Positions 35,430-43,355 of a DNA stretch of 64,000 bases are shown here, piece by piece. Source of the DNA: Lancefieldella sp. Marseille-Q7238. Its GTDB lineage: Bacteria; Actinomycetota; Coriobacteriia; Coriobacteriales; Atopobiaceae. Below the pieces are notes generated by a model that worked only from the letters and a program-made list of their open reading frames with translations, searched no databases and was not told where the DNA came from. Each line of letters starts with the position of its first letter. The stretch's first letter is position 1. The position numbers and the translations under genes are program-made. Location: contig NZ_OX424407.1 of NCBI RefSeq assembly GCF_949152215.1, forward strand, positions 500,530 to 564,529, given 5' to 3'.

Positions 35430-36848
35430 ATGTTTGGCCGTACACCTCAGAAAACCGAAGCACCCAGATATCGCACCCCTCGCTACTCAGATCGCGCTGC
35501 CACTGATACTTCTGGCAAAGATACCTCAAACGCGTTCACATCACTCGTTGGGCAGTGGTGGGACCGTGTAATCTCTTCGATTTTTTCCGGCGGACTTGCC
35601 AAACAGAGCGCGCAATACCTCGCTCATCAAACCAAACGAGACTACCTCGCCAACATCGTAGGGCAAAGTTCGTGGGGGGCGCTTTTCCCCTTGCTTGCCG
35701 TTGTCTGTTCGCAACTCGTCGGCGTTGAGCAGGCGGGACTCTTTTCTATGGCTTTTGTCATAGGCATGCTCCTGCTTTTTGTGGCGCAGTACGGCGTACG
35801 CACCTTCCAGGTCTCTGACCTTGACGAGATGCTGTCCTTCTCCGATTACCAGGCACAGCGCCTTTTGTCCTGCCTTGCGATGCTGGCGCTCGGAGGTATG
35901 TGGTGCCTGTTTCGCGGCTACGGCGAGCCTATGTTTTCACTATGTACAGGCGTCTTTGTATTTCGATTTGCCGATGGCATGGCTGACGTATACGAAGGAA
36001 GACTTCAGCAAAAAGACAAACTGTATCTGGCTGGCATTTCACAGGCTCTTCGGTGCATCCTGGGAGGTATCATCTTTTCCCTCACGCTCTTGATAACGAG
36101 AAATCTCACCTGGGCCTCATGGGCAATGGGCATCATCGCAATGCTGACCCTTGTTGCGGTAACCATTCCGCTTGCGCTTCTGGAAACAGAGAAGAGCGCA
36201 CCTTTAACCATACAAGGCGTTAAGAAAATCTTTGTCCAATGCTGGCCCCTCTTTTTGGGACTCTTTTTGTACAACCTTATTGATTCAATACCAAAGTTCG
36301 CTATGGAGGGAACGCTCTCCTACGACAATCAGCTTTATTTCAACGCGCTCTACTTCCCTGCTCATATGATTTTAATGGCATCGATTTTGATATACCGTCC
36401 GCAGCTGGTAAGGCTTGCCAATATATGGGAAGATCCCGATTCCAAACATCGGTTTGGACTGGTAGTGCTTGCTATGCTTGGCGTCATCGTCCTCATTACC
36501 GCGGCTACTGTTCTTTTTGTTGACCTTATCGGCATCCCTCTTAATACCTTTTTGTACGGCACCGATTTTGAGCAGTATCGAAATCTTGCCCGCGTCATGG
36601 TAGTTACCGGCGGGCTTTGCGCGGGCATCGATTATCTCTATCAGATTATTACAATTCTCCGGGCTCAACGCGACGTGACGCGTATCTACGTTATTTCGTT
36701 TATTATCGCAATTCCCGTCATATATATGATGGTTGGATTCGACGGACTTAACGGCGCTGTCATCGGCAGCTTTACCACTATGGCAATCCTCTTTTTATTG
36801 CTGGTCAGCGACTATATCAGTCTTCGGCGCCGGTATAGAAATGAATAG
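35430..36848 (+). CDS. Polysaccharide-flippase-like membrane protein (Wzx/MATE type)
   Basis: Polytopic protein of 472 residues with about 12 membrane segments after a 65-residue hydrophilic N-terminus. The order of segments and features such as GLFSMAFVIGMLLLFVAQYGVRTFQVSD (in parts GLFSMAF, YGVRTFQVSD) match Wzx-like oligosaccharide flippases of the MOP superfamily. No glycan genes adjoin it, so the lipid-linked substrate is unknown. Divergent from ppc. A ribosome site AAAGGA lies about 13 bases before the ATG, a little far. Confidence 0.7.
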   Translation: MFGRTPQKTEAPRYRTPRYSDRAATDTSGKDTSNAFTSLVGQWWDRVISSIFSGGLAKQSAQYLAHQTKRDYLANIVGQSSWGALFPLLAVVCSQLVGVEQAGLFSMAFVIGMLLLFVAQYGVRTFQVSDLDEMLSFSDYQAQRLLSCLAMLALGGMWCLFRGYGEPMFSLCTGVFVFRFADGMADVYEGRLQQKDKLYLAGISQALRCILGGIIFSLTLLITRNLTWASWAMGIIAMLTLVAVTIPLALLETEKSAPLTIQGVKKIFVQCWPLFLGLFLYNLIDSIPKFAMEGTLSYDNQLYFNALYFPAHMILMASILIYRPQLVRLANIWEDPDSKHRFGLVVLAMLGVIVLITAATVLFVDLIGIPLNTFLYGTDFEQYRNLARVMVVTGGLCAGIDYLYQIITILRAQRDVTRIYVISFIIAIPVIYMMVGFDGLNGAVIGSFTTMAILFLLLVSDYISLRRRYRNE

Positions 36849-36897
36849 GCTCGAACACCTGAGTGCCGAGCCTGAATTTCTTACAACCTTTTTCGTT

Positions 36898-37221
36898 TTA
36901 GAAAGAACAGCCGCCACCGATGGTGCATGAGCCGCCGGTCGAAGTGCTGCTGTCCTTCTCGCCCTCGCCCGTGCTGCTAGCGCCGAACGTCTTTTTCAGA
37001 TACTCAATGATGTCATTGGACTCATAAAGCGCCGTACCGTCGATAAAAAGACAGGGAACCTGACGCTTACCTCCCTCGTTGATAAGACGCTCACGAGACG
37101 CCTCATCAGCTTCAATATCATGCAGGGGCAACTTGATGTTGTTGGCGTCCATAAAAGACAGAACCTTATGGCAATACGGACAGGATGGCTTAAAGAAGAG
37201 TTCAAGATTGGCTGTAGCCAT
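36898..37221 (-). CDS. Glutaredoxin-like protein with Cys tail
   Basis: A 107-residue thioredoxin-fold protein: redox motif CPYC in FFKPSCPYCHKVL, cis-Pro region RQVPCLFIDGTALYES and a C-terminal YLKKTF. It resembles the glutaredoxin/GST N-terminal type. After the domain there is a Gly/Ser/Thr tail ending GGSCTIGGGCSF with two more Cys, an unusual addition. Start at ATG 37221 is preferred; a GTG at 37233 is possible. Stop lies 49 bases from that of the flippase gene (convergent). Confidence 0.82.
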   Translation of the reverse strand: MATANLELFFKPSCPYCHKVLSFMDANNIKLPLHDIEADEASRERLINEGGKRQVPCLFIDGTALYESNDIIEYLKKTFGASSTGEGEKDSSTSTGGSCTIGGGCSF

Positions 37222-37244
37222 GATATAGCTCACTTTCTGTCAGA

Positions 37245-37258
37245 CAGCGCATGCGCTG
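37245..37258. promoter_or_regulatory. Perfect 14-bp palindrome upstream of the glutaredoxin gene
   Basis: CAGCGCATGCGCTG lies 24 bases before the glutaredoxin start, in the 298-base divergent spacer to the DUF5692 gene. It may be an operator. Elsewhere in the spacer a TTGCAC...TATTTG pair near 37475-37500 may promote the DUF5692 gene. Confidence 0.35.
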
Positions 37259-37519
37259 CAATGGTCAAACTATCCCTCGTATACCCGCTTCACAGCAAGC
37301 CTTTCAGCGCCGTCTTGCATCTCAGCCCGCCCTCAGCGGCCGATGCTTGCGTTCACCGGAAAATGCCGCCGCATCACCGATGATTCGCCACGTATCAATT
37401 CAAATAGCTATACTTGGAATACATCAGAAAAGTCGTTTCGCAGAAACGCCCTGTGCAATGTGCACCTTACCCCTTGCACTTTGCAAAATGTATTTGATGA
37501 GGTATTCGAAGGAGAGAAT

Positions 37520-38518
37520 ATGTTATTCAACGTCTATGGCGATCATGCCGCTTTTCAGTGGCTTGGTTGGATTGCTGTCTTTGTGGCTCTTATCGTCACA
37601 AATGAAATCGCGCGACGCTCAAAAGCCGGCGGCATCTTTATGTTCGTTGTCTTGCCCGTTGCCATGACCATCTACTGCGTCGCAATTGCCGTAGGCGTTG
37701 CAAACGGCCAGGAATGGGCTATCAATAACCCTACGAACATCTATCAAAACAGCTGGTTTCACTATGCCAAGGTATACGCAGCCCTTGCAGGTTGTTTGGG
37801 CTTCATGGTTATCAAGTATCACTGGGGCGCACTGGGTAAAGCGCATTGGTTTAAGGCATTTCCCTTTGTCATTGTCGCTATCAATATCTTGATTGCCGTT
37901 GTCTCAGACTTCGAGAGCGCGTATCACTTCTTTGCGCTTGGTGAGCAGACATGGGTTACCTCCGAGGGAGCCACGCAGGTCGCCGGCTGGAACAACGTAT
38001 TTAACGGCATCGCGGGACTTTTGAACATCTTTTGCATGACCGCCTGGTGGAACGTCTATTCCTCCAAGGACGGACACGATATGCTTTGGCCCGACATGAC
38101 GTGGGTCTTCATCATCGCCTACGACATCTGGAACTTCTGCTACACCTATAACTGCCTGCCGCACCACGCGTTCTTCTGCGGCTTCGCGCTCTTGCTTGCC
38201 CCGACCGTTGCTAACGCGATTTGGAATAAGGGCGCGTGGATTCAAAACCGCGCTAATACGCTTGCTATCTGGTGTATGTTCGCGCAGGTCTTCCCTGCTT
38301 TTCAGGAGAACAGCGTGTTTGTCACGCACTCCGTGCTGAACTACAACACCAACGTCATTGTCTCAGTCATCGCTTTGGTGGCAAACGTTTTGGCGCTCGG
38401 CTACATCATCTATCGCTCCAAGATGCAAGACATCAATCCCTACACGCACGATGTCTTCCGCAGCACCCGCGATTACGATCAGGCGCTGGCTCGCGTCGCT
38501 CCGGGCGAAATTGACTAG
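37520..38518 (+). CDS. DUF5692 family membrane protein
   Basis: Function unknown. A 332-residue polytopic protein with eight or more hydrophobic segments and many conserved aromatic residues (WPDMTWVFIIAYDIWNFCYTYNCLPHHAF, in parts DIWNFCYTYN and LPHHAFFCG). This Trp/Tyr/His-rich centre is typical of DUF5692 proteins of Coriobacteria and Firmicutes. Start fixed at ATG 37520 by GAAGGAGAG just upstream; the frame is open to 37343 without support. Monocistronic, followed by repeat copy C. Confidence 0.8.
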   Translation: MLFNVYGDHAAFQWLGWIAVFVALIVTNEIARRSKAGGIFMFVVLPVAMTIYCVAIAVGVANGQEWAINNPTNIYQNSWFHYAKVYAALAGCLGFMVIKYHWGALGKAHWFKAFPFVIVAINILIAVVSDFESAYHFFALGEQTWVTSEGATQVAGWNNVFNGIAGLLNIFCMTAWWNVYSSKDGHDMLWPDMTWVFIIAYDIWNFCYTYNCLPHHAFFCGFALLLAPTVANAIWNKGAWIQNRANTLAIWCMFAQVFPAFQENSVFVTHSVLNYNTNVIVSVIALVANVLALGYIIYRSKMQDINPYTHDVFRSTRDYDQALARVAPGEID

Positions 38519-38640
38519 CCGCCACGAGCAAAGTCGCATAACCGCTACATAACGTTTGCTACCGTAATCCAACGGGCAAATGACGGTTCATATTTCACGG
38601 TTCTGCTCGCAATTCCAAGCTCGTAATTCCAAGCTCGCAA

Positions 38641-38763
38641 TTCCAAAAAAGTACCACAGTTGTGATAAAAATACTTCACAACTCATGGCATTTTTAGGGG
38701 ATTTATCACAACTGATGCCTTTTTTAGGAGTTTTCATATCACAACTCATGCCTAAATCTGGAA
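38641..38763 (+). repeat. 123-bp interspersed repeat, copy C
   Basis: Same orientation as copy A. It is one base different from copy B over the full 123 bases, and both share six further flanking bases (TCTTCT). Its left flank carries a short 16-bp repeat of the type AATTCCAAGCTCG. It lies between the DUF5692 gene and an msrA remnant. Confidence 0.9.
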
Positions 38764-38810
38764 TCTTCTTCTATAGCTCACGCGACTCTTTGAGAAGAAT
38801 ATAGGATTGC

Positions 38811-38984
38811 GTCATCATCGCGCAGGAGCAACACCTCAAACGTAAGGTAGCCGTTGAGGTTGATCCCCTGCGCAATTACATCCTTGCTGAGGACTACCAT
38901 CAAAGCTACCTCAAGAAGAACCCAGGAGGTTACTGTCACATTGATGTCAATGCGGCAGGCAAACCGCTCACTTCTGAGGAGTAG
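38811..38984 (+). pseudogene. msrA: C-terminal remnant of peptide methionine sulfoxide reductase MsrA
   Basis: The 57 codons to the stop at 38982-38984 read VEVDPLRNYILAEDYHQSYL then KKNPGGYCHIDV, the unmistakable end of MsrA. The N-terminal three quarters, including the GCFW active site, are absent: a stop lies just upstream in frame, then repeat copy C. No start codon or ribosome site serves the fragment. It is a decayed gene, perhaps truncated by a rearrangement involving the repeat. Confidence 0.85.
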
Positions 38985-39034
38985 CTCTTACTCGCCTTCT
39001 CAAATTGTTCACAAGCGCTCAGAGGCATCTGGCG

Positions 39035-40642
39035 CTAGTTGACAAACAGCGAAACCAGTCCCGAGAGCATCCTGTAAAAAGAAGTTACAATCTTTTCAAA
39101 AATAGTGAGTTGGTCGAACTTGTCCTTATAAATCCAATCAGATCCGTCAACGCCCAAAAGGTGATCAATAAGCTCGTTGACCGGATCAATCTTATTGGTA
39201 TTCTCGCGAGAATCATTTGGTGATTCAGAGTCGTCCTCAGTATCACCCTCAACGTCGCCTTCGCCTTCCTCGCCTTCTTCGCCTTCCTGATCGTCTTGAT
39301 CCTGATTTTTCTGTTTAAGACTATTCGGAGTGTTATCTTCACCCTTCTTCTTCAGGCTACTCAAAGCCTCATCAGAGCCAAGAGTTACCTTGAACGTCTT
39401 GCTCTCGCCGTCTCGAATAACATCAACTGTAACGACATCGCCAATCGAATGAGAACGCACTTCCACCAGGACCTCATCAGAGGACGAAATTTTCTTACCA
39501 TTAATGGAGACGATGATATCGCCGTTTTTAATTCCCGCTTTTGTCGCTGGCCCTGTGGGATCTGAATCGGCAACATAGGCGCCATAATCGATGTCCAGGT
39601 CGTTTGACTTGGCGTTTCGCTCGTTTACCGTCTGCATCGACAGACCCAGATACGCATGGGTCACCTGCTTACCGGAAATAATCTGCCTCGCGATATCCAC
39701 CGCGTAATTTCCCGGAATAGCAAAGCCTATGCCGGCAAACGACTTGGTATCTGACGAGAAGAGCGTGCAAATTCCCACCAGCTTACCGTTGGAGTCAACG
39801 AGCGCTCCGCCGGAGTTCCCCGGATTGATAGCCGCGTCCACCTGAATGAGGTTTGCATACACGGCAATCTCGCCGCTCTCGGTTTGCATAAGGTCCCCGC
39901 GGGAAAGCGCTGATACGATGCCGGCGGAAACGGAATGCTCCAGTCCAAACGGACTTCCAACGCTCATCACCCAACTGCCGGGAACAAGCTTAGAGGAATC
40001 GCCTATCTCAATGGGAACGATTGAAGTTCCCTTGAAGTCCGCGTGGAGAACCGCCAGGTCAGAAGAGGCGTCATATCCCACAACAGTCGCGTCGTACTCC
40101 GTGTTTCCCATCGATACCGTTACTTTTTCGCAATTTTCTATAACGTGATAATTGGTAACGATATTTCCGTCTTTATCAAAGATGACACCTGAGCCTGATC
40201 CTTGCTTTCCGTCTTTATAGGTGACATATACCGACACAACCGAAGGGAGAGCCTTGGATGCGACAGCTTCGCTTACGTCTGCATTTTGCCGACTGGCGTT
40301 GATGGTCACATCCTGTACGGGCTGATTTGAACCACTCACTGTTACATTGGTAGACCGGTTGACCACCTGTCCGGATTGACCAAAGACACCTGCCGCAAAA
40401 AGGATGCCCACAATGAGCGCCGCGCCAATGCCGCCTCCCAGCACACTTACCAGAAAACGAAGCGCCATCCCGCCCCCGCCGCGTTTCTCTGGCGTTGGCT
40501 TCGGTGCTAGCGTTGGCTCTTCTGGTTGCCCTTGCGCCTGCACATGCGACATCTCAAGCGTTTGCTCTGCTTGAGGTGACGTCTCTGAAGGCGACACAAC
40601 GGCGCCGGGTATCTCTGACATGCCGTTTTCGTGGCTGTCCAT
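39035..40642 (-). CDS. HtrA/DegP-type membrane-anchored serine protease
   Basis: Surface or periplasm-side protease of the HtrA family with one N-terminal membrane anchor (about residues 62-87). The trypsin-like domain carries His166 (TNYHVIEN), Asp195 (SSDLAVL) and Ser277 (NPGNSGGA); one PDZ domain follows (about 330-425). Beyond it is an acidic linker (about 455-480, EGEEGEEGEG) and a C-terminal 50 residues ending in a hydrophobic IVTSFYRMLSGLVSLFVN. That end is not usual for HtrA and might be a second membrane-contacting helix. ATG at 40642 with GGGAGAT upstream. Confidence 0.92.
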   Translation of the reverse strand: MDSHENGMSEIPGAVVSPSETSPQAEQTLEMSHVQAQGQPEEPTLAPKPTPEKRGGGGMALRFLVSVLGGGIGAALIVGILFAAGVFGQSGQVVNRSTNVTVSGSNQPVQDVTINASRQNADVSEAVASKALPSVVSVYVTYKDGKQGSGSGVIFDKDGNIVTNYHVIENCEKVTVSMGNTEYDATVVGYDASSDLAVLHADFKGTSIVPIEIGDSSKLVPGSWVMSVGSPFGLEHSVSAGIVSALSRGDLMQTESGEIAVYANLIQVDAAINPGNSGGALVDSNGKLVGICTLFSSDTKSFAGIGFAIPGNYAVDIARQIISGKQVTHAYLGLSMQTVNERNAKSNDLDIDYGAYVADSDPTGPATKAGIKNGDIIVSINGKKISSSDEVLVEVRSHSIGDVVTVDVIRDGESKTFKVTLGSDEALSSLKKKGEDNTPNSLKQKNQDQDDQEGEEGEEGEGDVEGDTEDDSESPNDSRENTNKIDPVNELIDHLLGVDGSDWIYKDKFDQLTIFEKIVTSFYRMLSGLVSLFVN

Positions 40643-40723
40643 GATACATCTCCCTTACGTTCTTATCGAACAAACCGATAGGCTGTCACCACATGACAGG
40701 ACTATCAGCCATCGTTTCTCGTG

Positions 40724-40779
40724 CGCATACCTCATACTCATACGCATACATGTTATACGCATACGCTTTATGCGCATAC
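40724..40779 (-). promoter_or_regulatory. GTATGCG direct repeats upstream of the htrA-type gene
   Basis: Four copies of GTATGCG (minus strand) lie at 40724, 40743, 40758 and 40773 (left edges), the last three at an exact 15-bp period. They are 80-135 bases before the protease start and may bind a response regulator. The element is otherwise unexplained. Confidence 0.45.
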
Positions 40780-40815
40780 TATTCTACAAAAGGATTTCAT
40801 TTCCATGCGCGCGCG

Positions 40816-41490
40816 TTACACGCGGAATAGGTAACCGACGCCGCGCACTGTTTCGATATGACCCGCCGCCTGTGGGCCAATCTTGGAGCGAACACGACGA
40901 ACATGCACGTCAACGGTGCGAGTGCCACCGCAATATTCAAACCCCCACACGCGCTGCAAAAGCACTTCTCGAGAATACGCGCGCGATGGGTGACTTGCCA
41001 AAAACGAAAGCAACAAATACTCCATATACGTTAAATCAACCGGAGCATCGTCAATATAGACCTGATACGTTGCAAGGTTGATTTTGATATTGTCTACAAT
41101 CACCAAATCACGAGAAGTACTTTCGGCCCCCGGCCAAAGCAGCAACGAACAGCGCAAGCTGAGTTCCGGAAGACCCGCCGTCGCGACAATGAAATCATTG
41201 TGTCCCTGAGATGGAGGAGTAAAACTGACAAGCGCCTCCAAATCACAAACAAACAGCCGTGGAATGGAGCTGTTTTGCGTACAGAACGCATCAACGGCAG
41301 TAGCAAACTCGGACGATAGGCCCTTCTCGTCAATGATAACAAGGTCAAAGGTGCGTCCTGATATCGGTACCTGCGAAAACGTCGCTTCAGTAGCAAGGGC
41401 GACAGAAACATCAATCACACGCGTAAGCTCACGCATGCGCTCATGCAGACGCGCGGTAGCTGAAATGAGCAGGATGTTCTTATGGTGCAT
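40816..41490 (-). CDS. glnR: GlnR-like OmpR-family response regulator
   Basis: Likely nitrogen regulator. The 224-residue protein has a degenerate receiver (no acidic pair after the first strand: NILLISATA; Asp54 kept in DLVIIDEK) and a C-terminal winged helix with LTYMEYLLLSFLASHPSRAYSRE and GGTRTVDVHVRRVRSKIG (in parts SREVLLQRVWG, TRTVDVHVRRVRSK). This is very close to the actinobacterial GlnR pattern, which also has an atypical receiver and an orphan status. No sensor kinase gene adjoins it. It lies 51 bases after the glutamine-synthetase homologue on the same strand. Confidence 0.75.
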   Translation of the reverse strand: MHHKNILLISATARLHERMRELTRVIDVSVALATEATFSQVPISGRTFDLVIIDEKGLSSEFATAVDAFCTQNSSIPRLFVCDLEALVSFTPPSQGHNDFIVATAGLPELSLRCSLLLWPGAESTSRDLVIVDNIKINLATYQVYIDDAPVDLTYMEYLLLSFLASHPSRAYSREVLLQRVWGFEYCGGTRTVDVHVRRVRSKIGPQAAGHIETVRGVGYLFRV

Positions 41491-41541
41491 GAAACTCTCC
41501 TCGGAAGCGTACGTTTAGCTAGCGTAGCACAAATGCAGCGC

Positions 41542-42855
41542 TCAGACGCCCGCGTAATACTTCATACGATCCCAATCGGTCACGGCAATGCAGCTCTCGC
41601 GCCATTCCTGCTCCTTGCGCTCACACAAATAGCCAAAGATGTGATCACCCAACGTCTTACGCATGAGCTCGGACTCTTTGAAGCGAACAAGGGCTTCTCC
41701 CAGCGTTGCTGGCAGAGGCTCGCCAAAATCGGCGGGATTCCCTCCCTCATATTCAGGAGGAAGCGGGAGTTCGTCCTCAATGCCCTTCAACCCCGCCATC
41801 AACGTCGCTGCAAGCGCGAGATACGGGTTTGCACAGGGATCGGGATTGAGAAGCTCCGCGCGCGTGGCAATATGCTTGCCCGGCTTATGCGCAGGAATGC
41901 GAACCAAAGCCGCCCGATTCTTGCAGCCCCACGTTGTGTAATGTGGAATAGCCTCGCGATCAAAGCGCTTGTACGAGTTGACCGTCGGATTGGTAATCAA
42001 CATGAATTCCGGCGCGTATTTCAGAAGGCCGGCAACATAGTGCTGCGCCAACGGCGACAGATGCGCCGGATGACTTGATTTAGGAGCCCAGAACAGATTT
42101 TCGCCTTTGTGGTCAAGGAGCGACTCATACAAAAACATCGCGGACCCCGGCACACCCTGCAGGGGCTTGGGCATAAAGGTTGCAAAGACGCCGTGAAGCG
42201 TTGCAATGTGACGGATGACCAAACGTGCGGTCATGATACTGTCAGCGCAGCTCACGGCTTCGGAATAACGCAGCTCCACGCCATTTTGCGACGGGCCGGC
42301 CGCATGGAAGGAATACTGCACCGGAACGGACATGGCTTCAAGCGCTCGCGCTGTGGCGTAGCGCAAATCATGCGATAAGTCCGCCGAGGCGAGGTCAAGA
42401 TAGCCCGCATGATCGATAGGGGTTGGGTGCACGCTGTCGGTAAAATAAAAATACTCGAGCTTAGGACCAACGTTCATGGCATAGCCCTTTTCGTCAGCCT
42501 TCATAAACGCGCGCTCAAGCACACGGCGCGGGTCTCCCTCAAAAGGTTCGCGCGACGGCGTTTGAATATCGCAAAACACATTGGCGACTGTTTCGCCATC
42601 GTTTTCCCAGGGCAGGACTTGAAACGTTGCTACATCGGGAAACGCCAAAAGATCAGACTGTTCATGGGACGCGAAGCCCTCGACAGCGGAACCGTCAAAG
42701 CCAATGCCCTCAACAAAAGCCTCTTCAAGCTCCTCCGGCGAAATCGACAGCGCCTTCAGATTCCCCTGCACATCCGTAAAGCAAAGGCGCAAGTAGCGAA
42801 TGTCGCGCTCTTCGACCGTGCGTAGTATATAGTCAATTTTCTTATCGTCAGTCAT
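41542..42855 (-). CDS. glnA: Glutamine-synthetase homologue with degenerate metal site
   Basis: 437 residues, collinear with the GSI-alpha enzymes of Bacillus (FDGSAVEGF, ATFMPKPL, TNPTVNSYKR, NRAALVRIP, NPYLALAATL). Key residues differ: the GPEPEFF site reads GPKLEYF (Glu to Lys132, Glu134 kept); HHEVAPGQHEI reads FHAAGPSQNGV (two Glu lost, at 185 and 192); GSGMHC reads GSAMFL (His to Phe241). Only Glu134 and Glu334 of the six metal ligands remain. It is therefore probably not a normal synthetase; a sensor, regulator or new ligase are possibilities. Start at ATG 42855 (GGAGGAAC upstream). A GlnR-type box lies upstream and a GlnR-like gene downstream. No adenylylation insert. Confidence 0.85.
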   Translation of the reverse strand: MTDDKKIDYILRTVEERDIRYLRLCFTDVQGNLKALSISPEELEEAFVEGIGFDGSAVEGFASHEQSDLLAFPDVATFQVLPWENDGETVANVFCDIQTPSREPFEGDPRRVLERAFMKADEKGYAMNVGPKLEYFYFTDSVHPTPIDHAGYLDLASADLSHDLRYATARALEAMSVPVQYSFHAAGPSQNGVELRYSEAVSCADSIMTARLVIRHIATLHGVFATFMPKPLQGVPGSAMFLYESLLDHKGENLFWAPKSSHPAHLSPLAQHYVAGLLKYAPEFMLITNPTVNSYKRFDREAIPHYTTWGCKNRAALVRIPAHKPGKHIATRAELLNPDPCANPYLALAATLMAGLKGIEDELPLPPEYEGGNPADFGEPLPATLGEALVRFKESELMRKTLGDHIFGYLCERKEQEWRESCIAVTDWDRMKYYAGV

Positions 42856-42897
42856 AAGTTCCTCCGAGACAGCTGCACAATGCGACACCTATACATT

Positions 42898-42924
42898 CTC
42901 ACAAAAATGTTTCGTGACTGTTTC
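42898..42924 (-). promoter_or_regulatory. GlnR-type operator, three half-sites at 11-bp period
   Basis: On the minus strand GAAAC (42920-42924), GAAAC (42909-42913) and GTGAG (42898-42902) follow at an exact 11-base period. This fits the actinobacterial GlnR pattern of AC-n9-AC with GTnAC/GAAAC half-sites. The box is 43-69 bases before the start of the glutamine-synthetase homologue. Confidence 0.6.
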
Positions 42925-42959
42925 GTCTTTTTGGGACACTACGCTAAAGCCGGCCTCGA

Positions 42960-43181
42960 CTATGCTGAAACTCCATCATGCGCGGATATGGCCGCGTCCG
43001 CGTCTGCAATCATCTTTTCGGCAACACCACAGTGTCCGTCTCCGGTTTCATGAGCAGAGCAGCTCTTTGACGAAGCACAGCCGGAGCACTTCCCTCCTTT
43101 GAAACCTTTGACCAGCGAGCGGATACAAAAAGCAACTGCAGCTACAACCACAAGCACAACTACAATGTCAATCACGTGCAT
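42960..43181 (-). CDS. FeoB-associated Cys-rich membrane protein
   Basis: 73 residues: one N-terminal membrane segment (about 3-22, VIDIVVVLVVVAAVAFCIRS), a short basic stretch and then GGKCSGCASSKSC with a later HC. This is the FeoB-associated Cys-rich family, thought to help iron uptake, though its exact job is unsettled. It lies far from the feo operon (11 kb). ATG at 43181 with AAAGG upstream; a TTG at 43187 is less likely. Confidence 0.85.
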   Translation of the reverse strand: MHVIDIVVVLVVVAAVAFCIRSLVKGFKGGKCSGCASSKSCSAHETGDGHCGVAEKMIADADAAISAHDGVSA

Positions 43182-43355
43182 AACCAAGACCTTTCATTTG
43201 CGCGGCAAAAAAATACCACACATGATTTTGATGTTAACTGGAGCAAACTATACCCAAGTGAGGCATACTAATACCTGTAAAGAGTCGCTCACACATAATT
43301 CGGTGAGCGGCGGCGCGGCTGGCGTCGCGCAGATTTCTAGAGAAGGGACACCTTC

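Noticed and set aside
38985-39034. Terminator at the end of the htrA-type gene (AGCGCTCAGA...TCTGGCGCT)
   Set aside because: The stem needs a bulge and no T-run follows on the minus strand, so support is too weak.
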